Shown here one piece after another: positions 1 to 7,468 of a DNA stretch of 14,825 bases. Within the stretch, counting starts at the first letter, position 1, and each line of letters starts with the position of its first letter. Source of the stretch: Tannerellaceae bacterium (GTDB lineage Bacteria > Bacteroidota > Bacteroidia > Bacteroidales > Tannerellaceae); contig JAITHO010000110.1 in NCBI GenBank assembly GCA_031279915.1, positions 1-14,825 of the forward strand, given 5' to 3'. The notes beneath the pieces are model-generated. The model saw only the letters and a list, made by a program, of their open reading frames with translations. It was not told the origin of the DNA and did no database searches. The position numbers were made by a program, and so were the translations under genes.

Positions 1-1002
1 TTGGTTAATCAGTGGCGGCTGGCGAAGGCGAATCGTCAGATGGGGATGAACGATATTCAGAAGGCGAAGGATGACTTGGCTCTCAATACGATGGAGGCCT
101 ACGTTAATGTGGCGTATTACAGCGGAACGATAAGGTTTGCGACTGAAAAATTGGAGGAGAGCCAACGGAATCTAAGCAAGGCGCGCCGCGAGGAGGAGCT
201 GGGCCTCAAGGGGAAGGCCGACGTGGCGCAGATTGAGGCCATCGTTGCCGGCGATGATTACATGCTCACGCGGCAGCAGAACCTTTATCGCACGGCGATG
301 CTGCAACTCAAGGACTTTATGAACTTTCCTTACGGCGAGGAGCTGCGCATCGACACGGCGGCGGTGGGCATCGACTTCGAGATGGAGCGCGAATCGGCGG
401 CGGAGATCTTCGACTATGCCAGGGGAGCTAATCCGGAGGCTCTGCAGGCCGACTTCCTCAGCGAAGCGGCCCGCCTCCGCTATCTGATGACGAAGGGACA
501 ACTGATGCCATCGCTCAGCCTCTCGGCAGGCATCTATACCAGCTACTTTGAGAACCTTAAATCGGAGGCGAGTCCGACGCCCTTCCGCACGCAGTTCTCT
601 AACAATCAAGGCGAGTATGTGGCTCTATCGCTAAGGATTCCGATACTTGATGGCTTTTCGGCCCTTACCAACCTGCGCCGAGCTCGCAACAGCATGAAAA
701 TAGCGAACGAGAACCGCGCGGAAACGCTCCGCAAGCTGCAAACGGCTATCGAACAAACCTTGGCCGACCGCGATGGCTTCGCAAAGGAGAGCTTGCAGAT
801 GGAGAAAAAGCTCCGAGCTGATGAAATTGCCTATCGCCTCACCCTCCGAAAGTTTGAGGAGGGGCTGATGAGCTCCATTGAACTGCAAACAAGCGCAACG
901 ATTCTTCTTGAGTCGAAGGCTAATCTGCTTCAGAGGCAGCTAATGTTTCTGCTCAAGAACAAGCAAGTTGAATACTACAAGGGACGACCGCTGATTGACT
1001 AA
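1..1002 (+). CDS. TolC-family outer membrane efflux protein, 5' truncated by the window edge
   Basis: Outer-membrane channel of the TolC/OEP type, which forms a trimeric beta-barrel with a long periplasmic coiled-coil tunnel and takes substrates from an adaptor and inner-membrane pump. The 333 visible residues show the family pattern: long amphipathic helices with repeated Gln/Glu/Ala/Arg heptads (about 10-110 and 225-285), a strand region in the middle ('LMPSLSLSAGIY', about 167-178, then 'VALSLRIPILDGFS', about 206-219) and a final helix ending in 'QVEYYKGRPLID'. Family members usually have about 420-480 residues with a signal peptide; here neither signal peptide nor first strand pair is present and the frame is open from base 1, so the leading TTG is probably an internal Leu codon, not a start. 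The stop is 57 bp before an HlyD adaptor gene in the same direction, which supports an exporter operon. The family is secure; the substrate is unknown. Confidence 0.9.
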   Translation: MVNQWRLAKANRQMGMNDIQKAKDDLALNTMEAYVNVAYYSGTIRFATEKLEESQRNLSKARREEELGLKGKADVAQIEAIVAGDDYMLTRQQNLYRTAMLQLKDFMNFPYGEELRIDTAAVGIDFEMERESAAEIFDYARGANPEALQADFLSEAARLRYLMTKGQLMPSLSLSAGIYTSYFENLKSEASPTPFRTQFSNNQGEYVALSLRIPILDGFSALTNLRRARNSMKIANENRAETLRKLQTAIEQTLADRDGFAKESLQMEKKLRADEIAYRLTLRKFEEGLMSSIELQTSATILLESKANLLQRQLMFLLKNKQVEYYKGRPLID

Positions 1003-1059
1003 ATCGCAAGGGGCGCATTCCCGATAACATCAATAATTAATACCCAATCTTATATTATC

Positions 1060-2310
1060 ATGGACATACAATTAGAAAGAAAGAAAGGCATACAGAAGAA
1101 GCACATTCCATACATTATCGTTGGCGCTGCCTTGCTTCTGCTTATCGGATGGATAATCTTTGGCGACCATTCGTCGACCCTGAAGGTTGATGCGCGCGGA
1201 ATTAGCGTTGGCGAGGCGCGGCTTGATATGTTTAACGACTTTGTTCGTGTGGATGGCCAAGTGCAGCCGATTACAATAGTGCAACTCAGCCCTGAGGAAG
1301 GAGGTATTGTGCAGGAAAGAGTGGTTGAGGAGGGCGCATGGGTGAGCCGTGGAGACGTGATAGTTCGGCTGAGTAACTCTACCCTCGACCTTCAGATCTT
1401 AAGCGCAGAAGCTGAGCTTGCCGAGAAACAGAACTTCCTCCGAAACACACAAGTGACTATGGAGCAAGATCGGCTAAACAATCAAAACGAACGGCTCCAG
1501 CTTGAGCTCGATACCCAGCGGAAGCTCCGGAAATATCGTCAGCAGGAGCAGCTATTCAATGACAATCTGATAGCGCGCGAGGATTATCTGCAGGCACGCG
1601 AGGACTATGAGCTGGCGATTCAGAAGCATGGGCTTGTACTCGAAAGGCTACGGCAAGATTCGATCTATCGGAGCATTCAGGTGGATGTGATGGAGGATAA
1701 CCTGGATAATATGCGCCGTAACGTGCTGCTGATTCGGGAGCGGAAGGATCATCTGAACGTTAGATCGCAGATCAATGGCGAGCTCGGACGCTTAGACATC
1801 GTTCTGGGGCAGAATGTATCGCCCGGACAAACCATAGGGCAGATCAACGACCTGTCGGACTATAAGGTTGAGGCCAGAATCGACGAGCACTACATCGACC
1901 GGGTGCGCACCGGACTTAATGCGACCTTCGAACGCCAGGGAGGGAACTTCGCACTCACTCTGCGGAAGGTATACCCCGAGGTGCGGGAGGGCAAATTCCG
2001 CTCCGACTTCGTTTTCACCGGCGATCGACCTGACAATATCCGCTCCGGACAAACCTACTACATCAATCTGGAGCTCGGACAGCCCTCCGAGAGCATCATC
2101 ATCCCCAAGGGAACCTTCTTCCAAAGCACAGGAGGCAGCTGGATCTTCGTTCTCGACCACGACGGCAAACGGGCCTACCGACGCAGCATCCGCATCGGAC
2201 GCCAAAATCCTCAATACTACGAGGTGCTCGAAGGGCTAAGGGCCGGCGACAAAGTGATAGTATCCGGATACGAAAGTTATAAGGACAACCAAGTCCTGAT
2301 CCTCGAATAA
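1060..2310 (+). CDS. HlyD-family periplasmic adaptor subunit (membrane fusion protein)
   Basis: Adaptor that bridges an inner-membrane transporter and the TolC-type channel encoded just upstream. In order: a short basic cytoplasmic tail (residues 1-16), one membrane anchor (about 17-34, 'YIIVGAALLLLIGWIIF'), the first half of a lipoyl-like domain (about 70-107, 'EEGAWVSRGDVIVRL'), a long charged coiled-coil hairpin (about 110-230), the second lipoyl half (about 236-263, 'LGQNVSPGQTIGQI'), and a beta-barrel plus membrane-proximal domain to residue 416. The 416-residue length is normal. No lipobox is seen, so it is anchored by the N-terminal helix. ATG at 1060 is chosen because it directly precedes the basic tail and anchor. 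Neither an ABC ATPase nor a permease follows; a stem-loop and an unrelated peptidase gene do, so the pump component should lie left of the window. The hydrophobic anchor and hairpin length suit ABC- or MFS-linked adaptors more than lipoprotein RND adaptors; this is inference. Confidence 0.92.
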   Translation: MDIQLERKKGIQKKHIPYIIVGAALLLLIGWIIFGDHSSTLKVDARGISVGEARLDMFNDFVRVDGQVQPITIVQLSPEEGGIVQERVVEEGAWVSRGDVIVRLSNSTLDLQILSAEAELAEKQNFLRNTQVTMEQDRLNNQNERLQLELDTQRKLRKYRQQEQLFNDNLIAREDYLQAREDYELAIQKHGLVLERLRQDSIYRSIQVDVMEDNLDNMRRNVLLIRERKDHLNVRSQINGELGRLDIVLGQNVSPGQTIGQINDLSDYKVEARIDEHYIDRVRTGLNATFERQGGNFALTLRKVYPEVREGKFRSDFVFTGDRPDNIRSGQTYYINLELGQPSESIIIPKGTFFQSTGGSWIFVLDHDGKRAYRRSIRIGRQNPQYYEVLEGLRAGDKVIVSGYESYKDNQVLILE

Positions 2311-2358
2311 GCCTACATGAGGGCCCTCCGGAAGCCCTCAGCAGGCTAATCCTTTTTC
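2311..2358 (+). terminator. Probable intrinsic terminator after the exporter genes
   Basis: Immediately after the adaptor stop codon, TGAGGGC (2318-2324) pairs perfectly with GCCCTCA (2334-2340) around a 9-nt loop, and GCCT (2311-2314) can extend the stem with AGGC (2343-2346) across a small internal loop. A T-rich tract (CTTTTT, about 2352-2357) follows. It lies between two genes of unrelated role, where a transcript end is expected. The T-run is displaced about 5-10 nt from the stem, so strength is uncertain. Confidence 0.6.
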
Positions 2359-2360
2359 CA

Positions 2361-2368
2361 TATATTTG
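2361..2368 (+). promoter_or_regulatory. Candidate -7 box (TATATTTG) for the S9 peptidase gene
   Basis: TATATTTG fits the Bacteroidota -7 consensus TAnnTTTG exactly. It lies directly after the upstream terminator and 56 bp before the peptidase ATG. No clear -33 TTTG is seen about 20 bp upstream, so the call rests on the -7 box and position only. Confidence 0.45.
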
Positions 2369-2424
2369 CGGACATACATTCAGAGGCTATCTGATACAAT
2401 GAAAAACAATTATAATCCGTAAAT

Positions 2425-4488
2425 ATGAATGCAACTCTCTCACGATTAATCATCGGCTTCATCGCCCTCTTATTGTGCAACGAAGCAAGTTCTCAAACCC
2501 TAAGTAAGGCCGACTATGCGCGCGCCGACTCAGTTCTCAAGCGCTCCGGGCGCGTATATTCATCCTTCGTCAGGCCGCACTGGATTGGCGAAAGCAACGA
2601 GTTTTGGTACGTTAATCACGAGCGCGGCGGCGATGTATACTATATGGTTGATGCCGAAGCGGGCCGGAAAAAGCAGGTGGAGAAGCAGGAAGATGCGCCA
2701 CGCGAAGCCCCGCAGCGCGACTTCCGCTCTCACCGAGATACATCGAAAGTACCATCGCCCGACAAGCAATGGGAAGCCTATATACGCGACAACAACCTTT
2801 GCGTTCGACCTGTTGGAGGACGGGGGGAGATAATACTCTCGCTCGACGGCACGGATAAAGCTTATTACAGCGCTCGCCTGCAATGGTCGCCCGATTCGCG
2901 ACGGATTGCGACGCTCAAAGTGATTGACGTTGAGGAAAGGCGCATCCCTCTCATACGCTCATCGCCTTCGGCCCAACTGCAACCGCAGCTTGAGTGGAGA
3001 GACTACGCTAAGCCCGGCGATGTGCTGCCGGTGTATCTCCCCACCCTATTCGATATTAAAGAGAGGCGACAGATTGCTTTGGATACGGATCAATTCGTCA
3101 AGCAATTCTCGCTGCGCCTGACGGGATGGCGAAAAGACAGCCGAGCCTTCACCTTCGAGTTTAATCAGCGCGGACATCAGCGGTATACGGTTGCTGAGGT
3201 GGAGGCTGCAAGCGGACAAATCAGGCGCCTGGTTGATGAGACTTCGCCTACATTTATATATTATAATAACGTGATCCGGCGGGATATCGACGACGGACGA
3301 CTGATGATCTGGGCCTCCGAACGCGACGGCTGGCGGCATCTATACCTGATTGACTGCGCCACAGGCAAGATCAAGAACCAAATCACTCAAGGCGAATGGG
3401 TGGTGAGGAGTTTAGACCACGTCGACGAAAAAAACGGCTTGCTCTACTTCTATGCCTCAGGCCTGTACGATACTGAGGATCCTTACAACCGGCATTACTG
3501 CCGCATACAACTTAATGGGGGAGGCTTCCGCGACCTTACTCCTGAGAACGGCAATCATGAGCTCTCATTCTCACGCGATAGGAAGTATTACGTTGATGCC
3601 TATTCGCGCCCCGACATGCCGCCGGTAAGCCTGCTTAAGCGCACGATTGACGGATCGCTCGTCATGGAGCTTGAGCGCTGCGACGTTAGCGACCTTCGGG
3701 GCGAGGGCTGGCAGCCCATTGAGGTTTTCAGGGCCAAAGGTCGCGATGGGGTGACGGATATTTGGGGAAATATCCACCGTCCAAGCGGCTTTGATCCGTC
3801 GCGCAAGTATCCGGTGGTGGAGTTCATCTATGCCGGGCCCCACGATTCGCATGTTGATAAGGCCTTCCGCCCGGCGCATCATTTGGTATCGAAGCTGGTG
3901 GAGCTGGGCTTTATCGTTGTATCTATCGACGGAATGGGAACGGCGAATCGCTCGAAGGCGTTTCATGATGTTTGCTGGAAAAACTTGAAAGATGCCGGCT
4001 TTCCCGACCGCAAACTGTGGATCAGGGCCGCCGCCAACCGCTATCCAAGCATGGACATCAGCCGGGTGGGCATCTATGGCTGGTCGGCAGGAGGCCAAAA
4101 CGCCATGGGGGCGCTGCTGTTCCACAATGATTTCTATAAAGTTGCGGTATCCTTCTGCGGATGCCATGATAATCGTATGGACAAGATTTGGTGGAATGAG
4201 CAATGGATGGGTTATCCGGTTGATTCCTCTTACGCGGCCTCGTCGAACGTTGATAATGCGGCTCTGCTCAAGGGTAAGTTGCTGCTGATTAACGGTGAGC
4301 TCGACGATAACGTTGATCCGGCGTCGACGCTCCAGGTTGTGAACGCCCTGGTTAATGCGGGGAAGAACTTCGACCAGTATTACCTCCCCTCCAAGGGTCA
4401 TAGCCTCGGAAGCGCCTTCGAGATCCGTCAGCTTCAGGACTATTTCGTGCGGCACCTCAAGGATGAGGATCCTCCTGACTGGGATTGA
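2425..4488 (+). CDS. Secreted S9-family serine peptidase (DPP IV / prolyl oligopeptidase type)
   Basis: Serine peptidase predicted to cleave small peptides, probably after proline or related residues, in the periplasm or at the cell surface. A signal peptide covers about residues 1-23 with likely cleavage near 'ASS-Q'. A DPP IV-type beta-propeller follows (about 45-450, with blade repeats such as 'LQWSPDSRRIATLKV' and 'SERDGWRHLYLID'). The alpha/beta-hydrolase domain is about 465-685: nucleophile Ser554 in 'GWSAGG', Asp627 in 'LDDNVDP', His659 in 'KGHSLGS', a complete S9 triad. Length 687 is normal for bacterial S9B/C enzymes. By eye I do not find the 'DWxYEEE' segment whose Glu pair anchors the substrate N-terminus in true DPP IV, so exact specificity (di-, tri- or endopeptidase) is open. 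It stands alone between a terminator and a repeat array, with its own candidate promoter. Such enzymes are typical of asaccharolytic, peptide-using Bacteroidales. Confidence 0.92.
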   Translation: MNATLSRLIIGFIALLLCNEASSQTLSKADYARADSVLKRSGRVYSSFVRPHWIGESNEFWYVNHERGGDVYYMVDAEAGRKKQVEKQEDAPREAPQRDFRSHRDTSKVPSPDKQWEAYIRDNNLCVRPVGGRGEIILSLDGTDKAYYSARLQWSPDSRRIATLKVIDVEERRIPLIRSSPSAQLQPQLEWRDYAKPGDVLPVYLPTLFDIKERRQIALDTDQFVKQFSLRLTGWRKDSRAFTFEFNQRGHQRYTVAEVEAASGQIRRLVDETSPTFIYYNNVIRRDIDDGRLMIWASERDGWRHLYLIDCATGKIKNQITQGEWVVRSLDHVDEKNGLLYFYASGLYDTEDPYNRHYCRIQLNGGGFRDLTPENGNHELSFSRDRKYYVDAYSRPDMPPVSLLKRTIDGSLVMELERCDVSDLRGEGWQPIEVFRAKGRDGVTDIWGNIHRPSGFDPSRKYPVVEFIYAGPHDSHVDKAFRPAHHLVSKLVELGFIVVSIDGMGTANRSKAFHDVCWKNLKDAGFPDRKLWIRAAANRYPSMDISRVGIYGWSAGGQNAMGALLFHNDFYKVAVSFCGCHDNRMDKIWWNEQWMGYPVDSSYAASSNVDNAALLKGKLLLINGELDDNVDPASTLQVVNALVNAGKNFDQYYLPSKGHSLGSAFEIRQLQDYFVRHLKDEDPPDWD

Positions 4489-4494
4489 TGGCAA

Positions 4495-4995
4495 TCTCGC
4501 GGCGTAGGAAAGCTCTCCGCCACTGATCGCCCCTTTCTCACGCCGTAGGAAATCTCCCCCACGGCTTTCCCTCCCTATCTTACGGCGTGCGAAAGCTCTC
4601 CCCACAACTTTTCGGTTAATCTTACGGCGTGCGAAAGCTCCGCCACAACTTTTTGGCCGATCCTACGGCGTGCGAAACCTCCGCCACAATGTATTGGAGC
4701 TTTCTCACGGCGTAGGCTCTATACAAAAATCCCGTTTTCGGCCTTCCTCGGCCATTCAAAGCCCCTATCCCAAAGTTTTGGAGCCATACGAGGCCGTGCA
4801 TATGCACCAATCAAACGTTTTCCTTGAGTTATTCAGCGTAAGAGAGCCTCAAAATGGTATTTTGGACCAATCTTACGGCGTGAGAAAGCTTCCCAACAAA
4901 GTTTTGGAGGTTTCATACGCCGTGTGATGCGGTAAAAATGTTGAATCGGTAAATCCTACGGCGTTAGTTTTAGATCCAATTTTTCCTCCAAACTT
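4495..4995. repeat. Twelve-copy degenerate tandem repeat, 41-43 bp period
   Basis: A recurring core, TCTTACGGCGTGCGAAAGCT or close to it, is followed by a more variable half that often reads CAACAAAGTTTTGGAG. Anchoring on the C of the core CGT gives copies at 4503, 4544, 4586, 4628, 4669, 4711, 4752, 4795, 4837, 4879, 4921 and 4962, so steps of 41, 42, 42, 41, 42, 41, 43, 42, 42, 42, 41. Copies 3, 4, 5 and 10 are closest to consensus; 7, 8 and 12 are worn. The whole unit is repeated, with no unique spacers, so it is not CRISPR. A weak open frame over 4670-4927 (GTG start) reads 14-residue peptide repeats ('VLELSHGV', 'ILDQSYGV', 'VLEVSYAV'), but other copies drop out of frame, so coding is doubtful. 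The stretch fills the gap between the peptidase stop and the riboswitch; 4996-5069 holds nothing I recognise. Confidence 0.9.
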
Positions 4996-5069
4996 TATCA
5001 TCGTTGCAAGTGTTGAAAAACTGTTGAAATCTAAGTCAGGCAGGAGCGAAGTCGGGCATAAAGATTCCG

Positions 5070-5077
5070 TATTTTCG
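5070..5077 (+). promoter_or_regulatory. Candidate -7 box (TATTTTCG) for the riboswitch-nrdDG transcript
   Basis: One mismatch to TAnnTTTG. Its expected start site, about 5 nt downstream near 5082, falls just before the first base of the riboswitch P1 helix at 5084, which is where a leader should begin. No clear -33 TTTG was found, so the support is mainly positional. Confidence 0.4.
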
Positions 5078-5083
5078 CAAAGC

Positions 5084-5308
5084 CATTGAGGTTCGAGCAA
5101 CGACTCAAGTTAGTTGCCATAGATTAAAAGGGAATCCTGTGCAATTCAGGAGCTATCCCCGTAGCTGTAAGTTTCAGAAGAGGGCCAACATATTTAGCCA
5201 CTGTCATCGGTTGATGGGAAGGCGTTCGGCCCGAAACAAGTCAGAAGACCTGCCTCGATGCAATCAAACCGGCGCTTTCGGGTGAAAAGCTAAAAAGGTT
5301 GCAGGTCT
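5084..5308 (+). promoter_or_regulatory. Cobalamin (B12) riboswitch in the nrdDG leader
   Basis: The conserved blocks of the cobalamin aptamer appear in order: GTTGCCAT (5113-5120), AAAAGGGAATCCTGTGCAAT (5127-5144 region), a TCCTG/CAGGA hairpin (5135-5139 with 5147-5151), CCCCGTAGCTGTAAG, GCCACTGT, TGATGGGAAGGCG, and the B12 box ending CAAGTCAGAAGACCTGCC (about 5237-5254). P1 closes the aptamer by pairing CATTGAG (5084-5090) with CTCGATG (5254-5260), with one G-U pair. Downstream, GCAGGTCT (5301-5308) is the exact complement of AGACCTGC in the B12 box (5246-5253), a likely switch helix. There is no T-rich terminator between the aptamer and the nrdD ATG at 5375, so control by translation or RNA accessibility is more likely than by attenuation. 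By family precedent, adenosylcobalamin or a related cobalamin binds and lowers expression of the B12-independent reductase downstream. Confidence 0.93.
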
Positions 5309-5374
5309 CACGAATTTGCCTCAACTATATTCTCTCCCAAAGTTCCATTTGTCAAACCGTATAAAACATATAAT

Positions 5375-7468
5375 ATGCAAGGCTTCTTTATTATTAAAAG
5401 AGATGGGGAAAGGGAAGTATTCTCCATAGATAAAATCAAAAACGCTATTGCGAACGCCTTCCTCTCGGTGGGGAGCTTTGCCACGCAAGAAACGTTCGCA
5501 GCCATCCTCAGCCGTTTAGATATAGGCAACGAAAGCACAGTTGAGGACATACAGAATCAGGTTGAGGTGGCTTTGATGGCCGAAAGATATTATGCCGTAG
5601 CCAAAGCCTACATGCTTTACAGGCAGAGGCATGCCGAAGACCGCGAAGTTCGCGACAAGCTGAAGTTCTTGATGGAGTATTGCGATGCCTCGAACGCTGC
5701 CACGGGCAGCAAGTACGACGCCAACGCTAATGTTGAAAACAAAAACCTGGCGACCCTCATCGGCGAATTGCCCAAATCCAACTTCATACGCCTGAATCGC
5801 CGCCTGCTAACCGACCGCATCAAGGAAATGTACGGCAAGGAGCTCGCCGATAAGTACCTCTACTATCTTGAGAACCACTTCATCTACAAGAACGACGAAA
5901 CCAGCCTTGCAAACTACTGCGCAAGCATCACGATGTATCCGTGGCTGATTAACGGGACGCTCTCCATAGGCGGAAACTCAACCGCTCCCACGAATCTGAA
6001 GTCCTTCTGCGGCGGATTCATCAACATGGTCTTTATGGTATCGAGCATGCTCAGCGGAGCCTGCGCCACCCCCGAATTTTTGATGTACCTGAACTACTTT
6101 ATAGGCTTGGAATACGGCGAAGGATATTATTTGGAGGCGGATAGAGTGGTCGATCTGTCGAAAAAACAGCGCTCCCTCGACAAAGTAATAACCGACTGCT
6201 TCGAGCAGATCGTTTACTCCATCAATCAACCCACCGGCGCGAGAAATTACCAGGCAGTGTTCTGGAATATATCATACTACGACAGATATTACTTCGAAAG
6301 CCTCTTCGAACATTTTGTCTTCCCCAACGGATCAAAGCCCAACTGGGAGTCGCTGAACTGGCTCCAAAAACGCTTCATGAAGTGGTTCAACAACGAACGA
6401 AGCCGATCAATCCTGACCTTCCCCGTTGAAACCATGGCTCTGCTCGCCGACAACGGAGAGCCGAAAGACAAAGAGTACAGCGACTTCACCTCCGAGATGT
6501 ACGCCGAAGGTCACTCCTTCTTCACCTACATGAGCGACAATGCCGACTCTCTGAGCAGCTGCTGTCGGCTCCGCAACGAAATCCAGGACAATGGCTTCAG
6601 CTATACGCTCGGAGCCGGCGGAGTATCGACCGGCTCCAAGAGCGTGCTGACCATCAACCTCAATCGCTGCATACAATACGCCACCCAAGCCCAACGCCCC
6701 TACATGCCCTTCCTCGAAGAAATCATCGATCTGACGCATAAAGTTCAGCTGGCATACAACGAGAATCTGAAGTATATGCACAGCAAAAACATGCTGCCAT
6801 TATTCAATGCCGGATACATCAACATGGGCCGCCAATACCTAACCGTAGGCGTCAACGGATTAGTCGAAGCCGCCGAATCCCTCGGAATAGCCATCAATGA
6901 TAATCCACAATACCTGGCATTCGTTCAGCAAGTATTAGGAACAATAGAAAACTATAACAAAAAGTACCGGAAGCAAGACGTCATGTTTAACTGCGAAATG
7001 ATTCCGGCAGAGAACGTCGGCGTCAAACATGCCAAATGGGACAGGCGCGACGGATTCAAAGTGAAGCGCGATTGCTACAACAGCTACTTCTATATCGTGG
7101 AAGATAAATCACTAAACGTTGTCGACAAATTCCGCCTGCACGGCCGGAAATACATCGAACACCTGACCGGCGGCTCGGCTCTGCACATGAATCTCGACGA
7201 ACATTTAGACAAAGAACAGTACAGCCAACTGCTCCGCGTTGCCGCACAAGAAGGCTGCAATTATTTCACCTTCAATATCCCGAATACAGTTTGCAATGAT
7301 TGCGGTCACATAGATAAGCGCAAGCTGCAAGCATGTCCTGAATGTCATAGCCTAAACCTGGACTATCTGACCCGTATTATCGGCTACATGAAGCGCGTGA
7401 GCAACTTCTCACAAGCACGGCAGGAGGAGGCTGCCCGGCGATATTATGCTACGATACCTCAGCTATGA
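5375..7468 (+). CDS. nrdD: Anaerobic (class III) ribonucleoside-triphosphate reductase, large subunit
   Basis: Glycyl-radical enzyme that reduces ribonucleoside triphosphates to deoxyribonucleotides without oxygen, in the cytoplasm. An N-terminal ATP-cone allosteric domain spans about residues 3-90 ('FIIKRDGEREVFSIDKIKNAI'). The barrel follows; the adjacent Cys396-Cys397 in 'SSCCRL' probably include the thiyl-radical cysteine, by comparison with the family. A zinc site of two CxxC pairs (Cys640/643 and Cys654/657) precedes the glycyl-radical loop 'RIIGYM' with Gly670, 28 residues from the C-terminus, the usual place. Length 697 is typical. ATG at 5375 follows an A/T-rich leader (ACATATAAT) without a Shine-Dalgarno, as usual in Bacteroidota. 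A cobalamin riboswitch lies in the leader, and the activase gene nrdG overlaps its last 23 bp, so the two are probably translationally coupled. A B12-dependent (class II) reductase elsewhere in the genome would explain the riboswitch; that is inference. Confidence 0.97.
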   Translation: MQGFFIIKRDGEREVFSIDKIKNAIANAFLSVGSFATQETFAAILSRLDIGNESTVEDIQNQVEVALMAERYYAVAKAYMLYRQRHAEDREVRDKLKFLMEYCDASNAATGSKYDANANVENKNLATLIGELPKSNFIRLNRRLLTDRIKEMYGKELADKYLYYLENHFIYKNDETSLANYCASITMYPWLINGTLSIGGNSTAPTNLKSFCGGFINMVFMVSSMLSGACATPEFLMYLNYFIGLEYGEGYYLEADRVVDLSKKQRSLDKVITDCFEQIVYSINQPTGARNYQAVFWNISYYDRYYFESLFEHFVFPNGSKPNWESLNWLQKRFMKWFNNERSRSILTFPVETMALLADNGEPKDKEYSDFTSEMYAEGHSFFTYMSDNADSLSSCCRLRNEIQDNGFSYTLGAGGVSTGSKSVLTINLNRCIQYATQAQRPYMPFLEEIIDLTHKVQLAYNENLKYMHSKNMLPLFNAGYINMGRQYLTVGVNGLVEAAESLGIAINDNPQYLAFVQQVLGTIENYNKKYRKQDVMFNCEMIPAENVGVKHAKWDRRDGFKVKRDCYNSYFYIVEDKSLNVVDKFRLHGRKYIEHLTGGSALHMNLDEHLDKEQYSQLLRVAAQEGCNYFTFNIPNTVCNDCGHIDKRKLQACPECHSLNLDYLTRIIGYMKRVSNFSQARQEEAARRYYATIPQL

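Noticed and set aside
1..3. TTG at base 1 as the true start of the TolC-family gene
   Set aside because: The signal peptide and about 100 expected N-terminal residues are missing, so the gene most likely begins left of the window.
3571..4605. 344-residue minus-strand ORF opposite the S9 peptidase
   Set aside because: It is a long antisense shadow produced by codon bias in the peptidase gene; the plus strand carries the full catalytic triad and signal peptide.
4495..4995. CRISPR array
   Set aside because: The repeated core invites it, but the whole 42-bp unit is repeated and decays gradually; there are no unique spacers and no cas gene.
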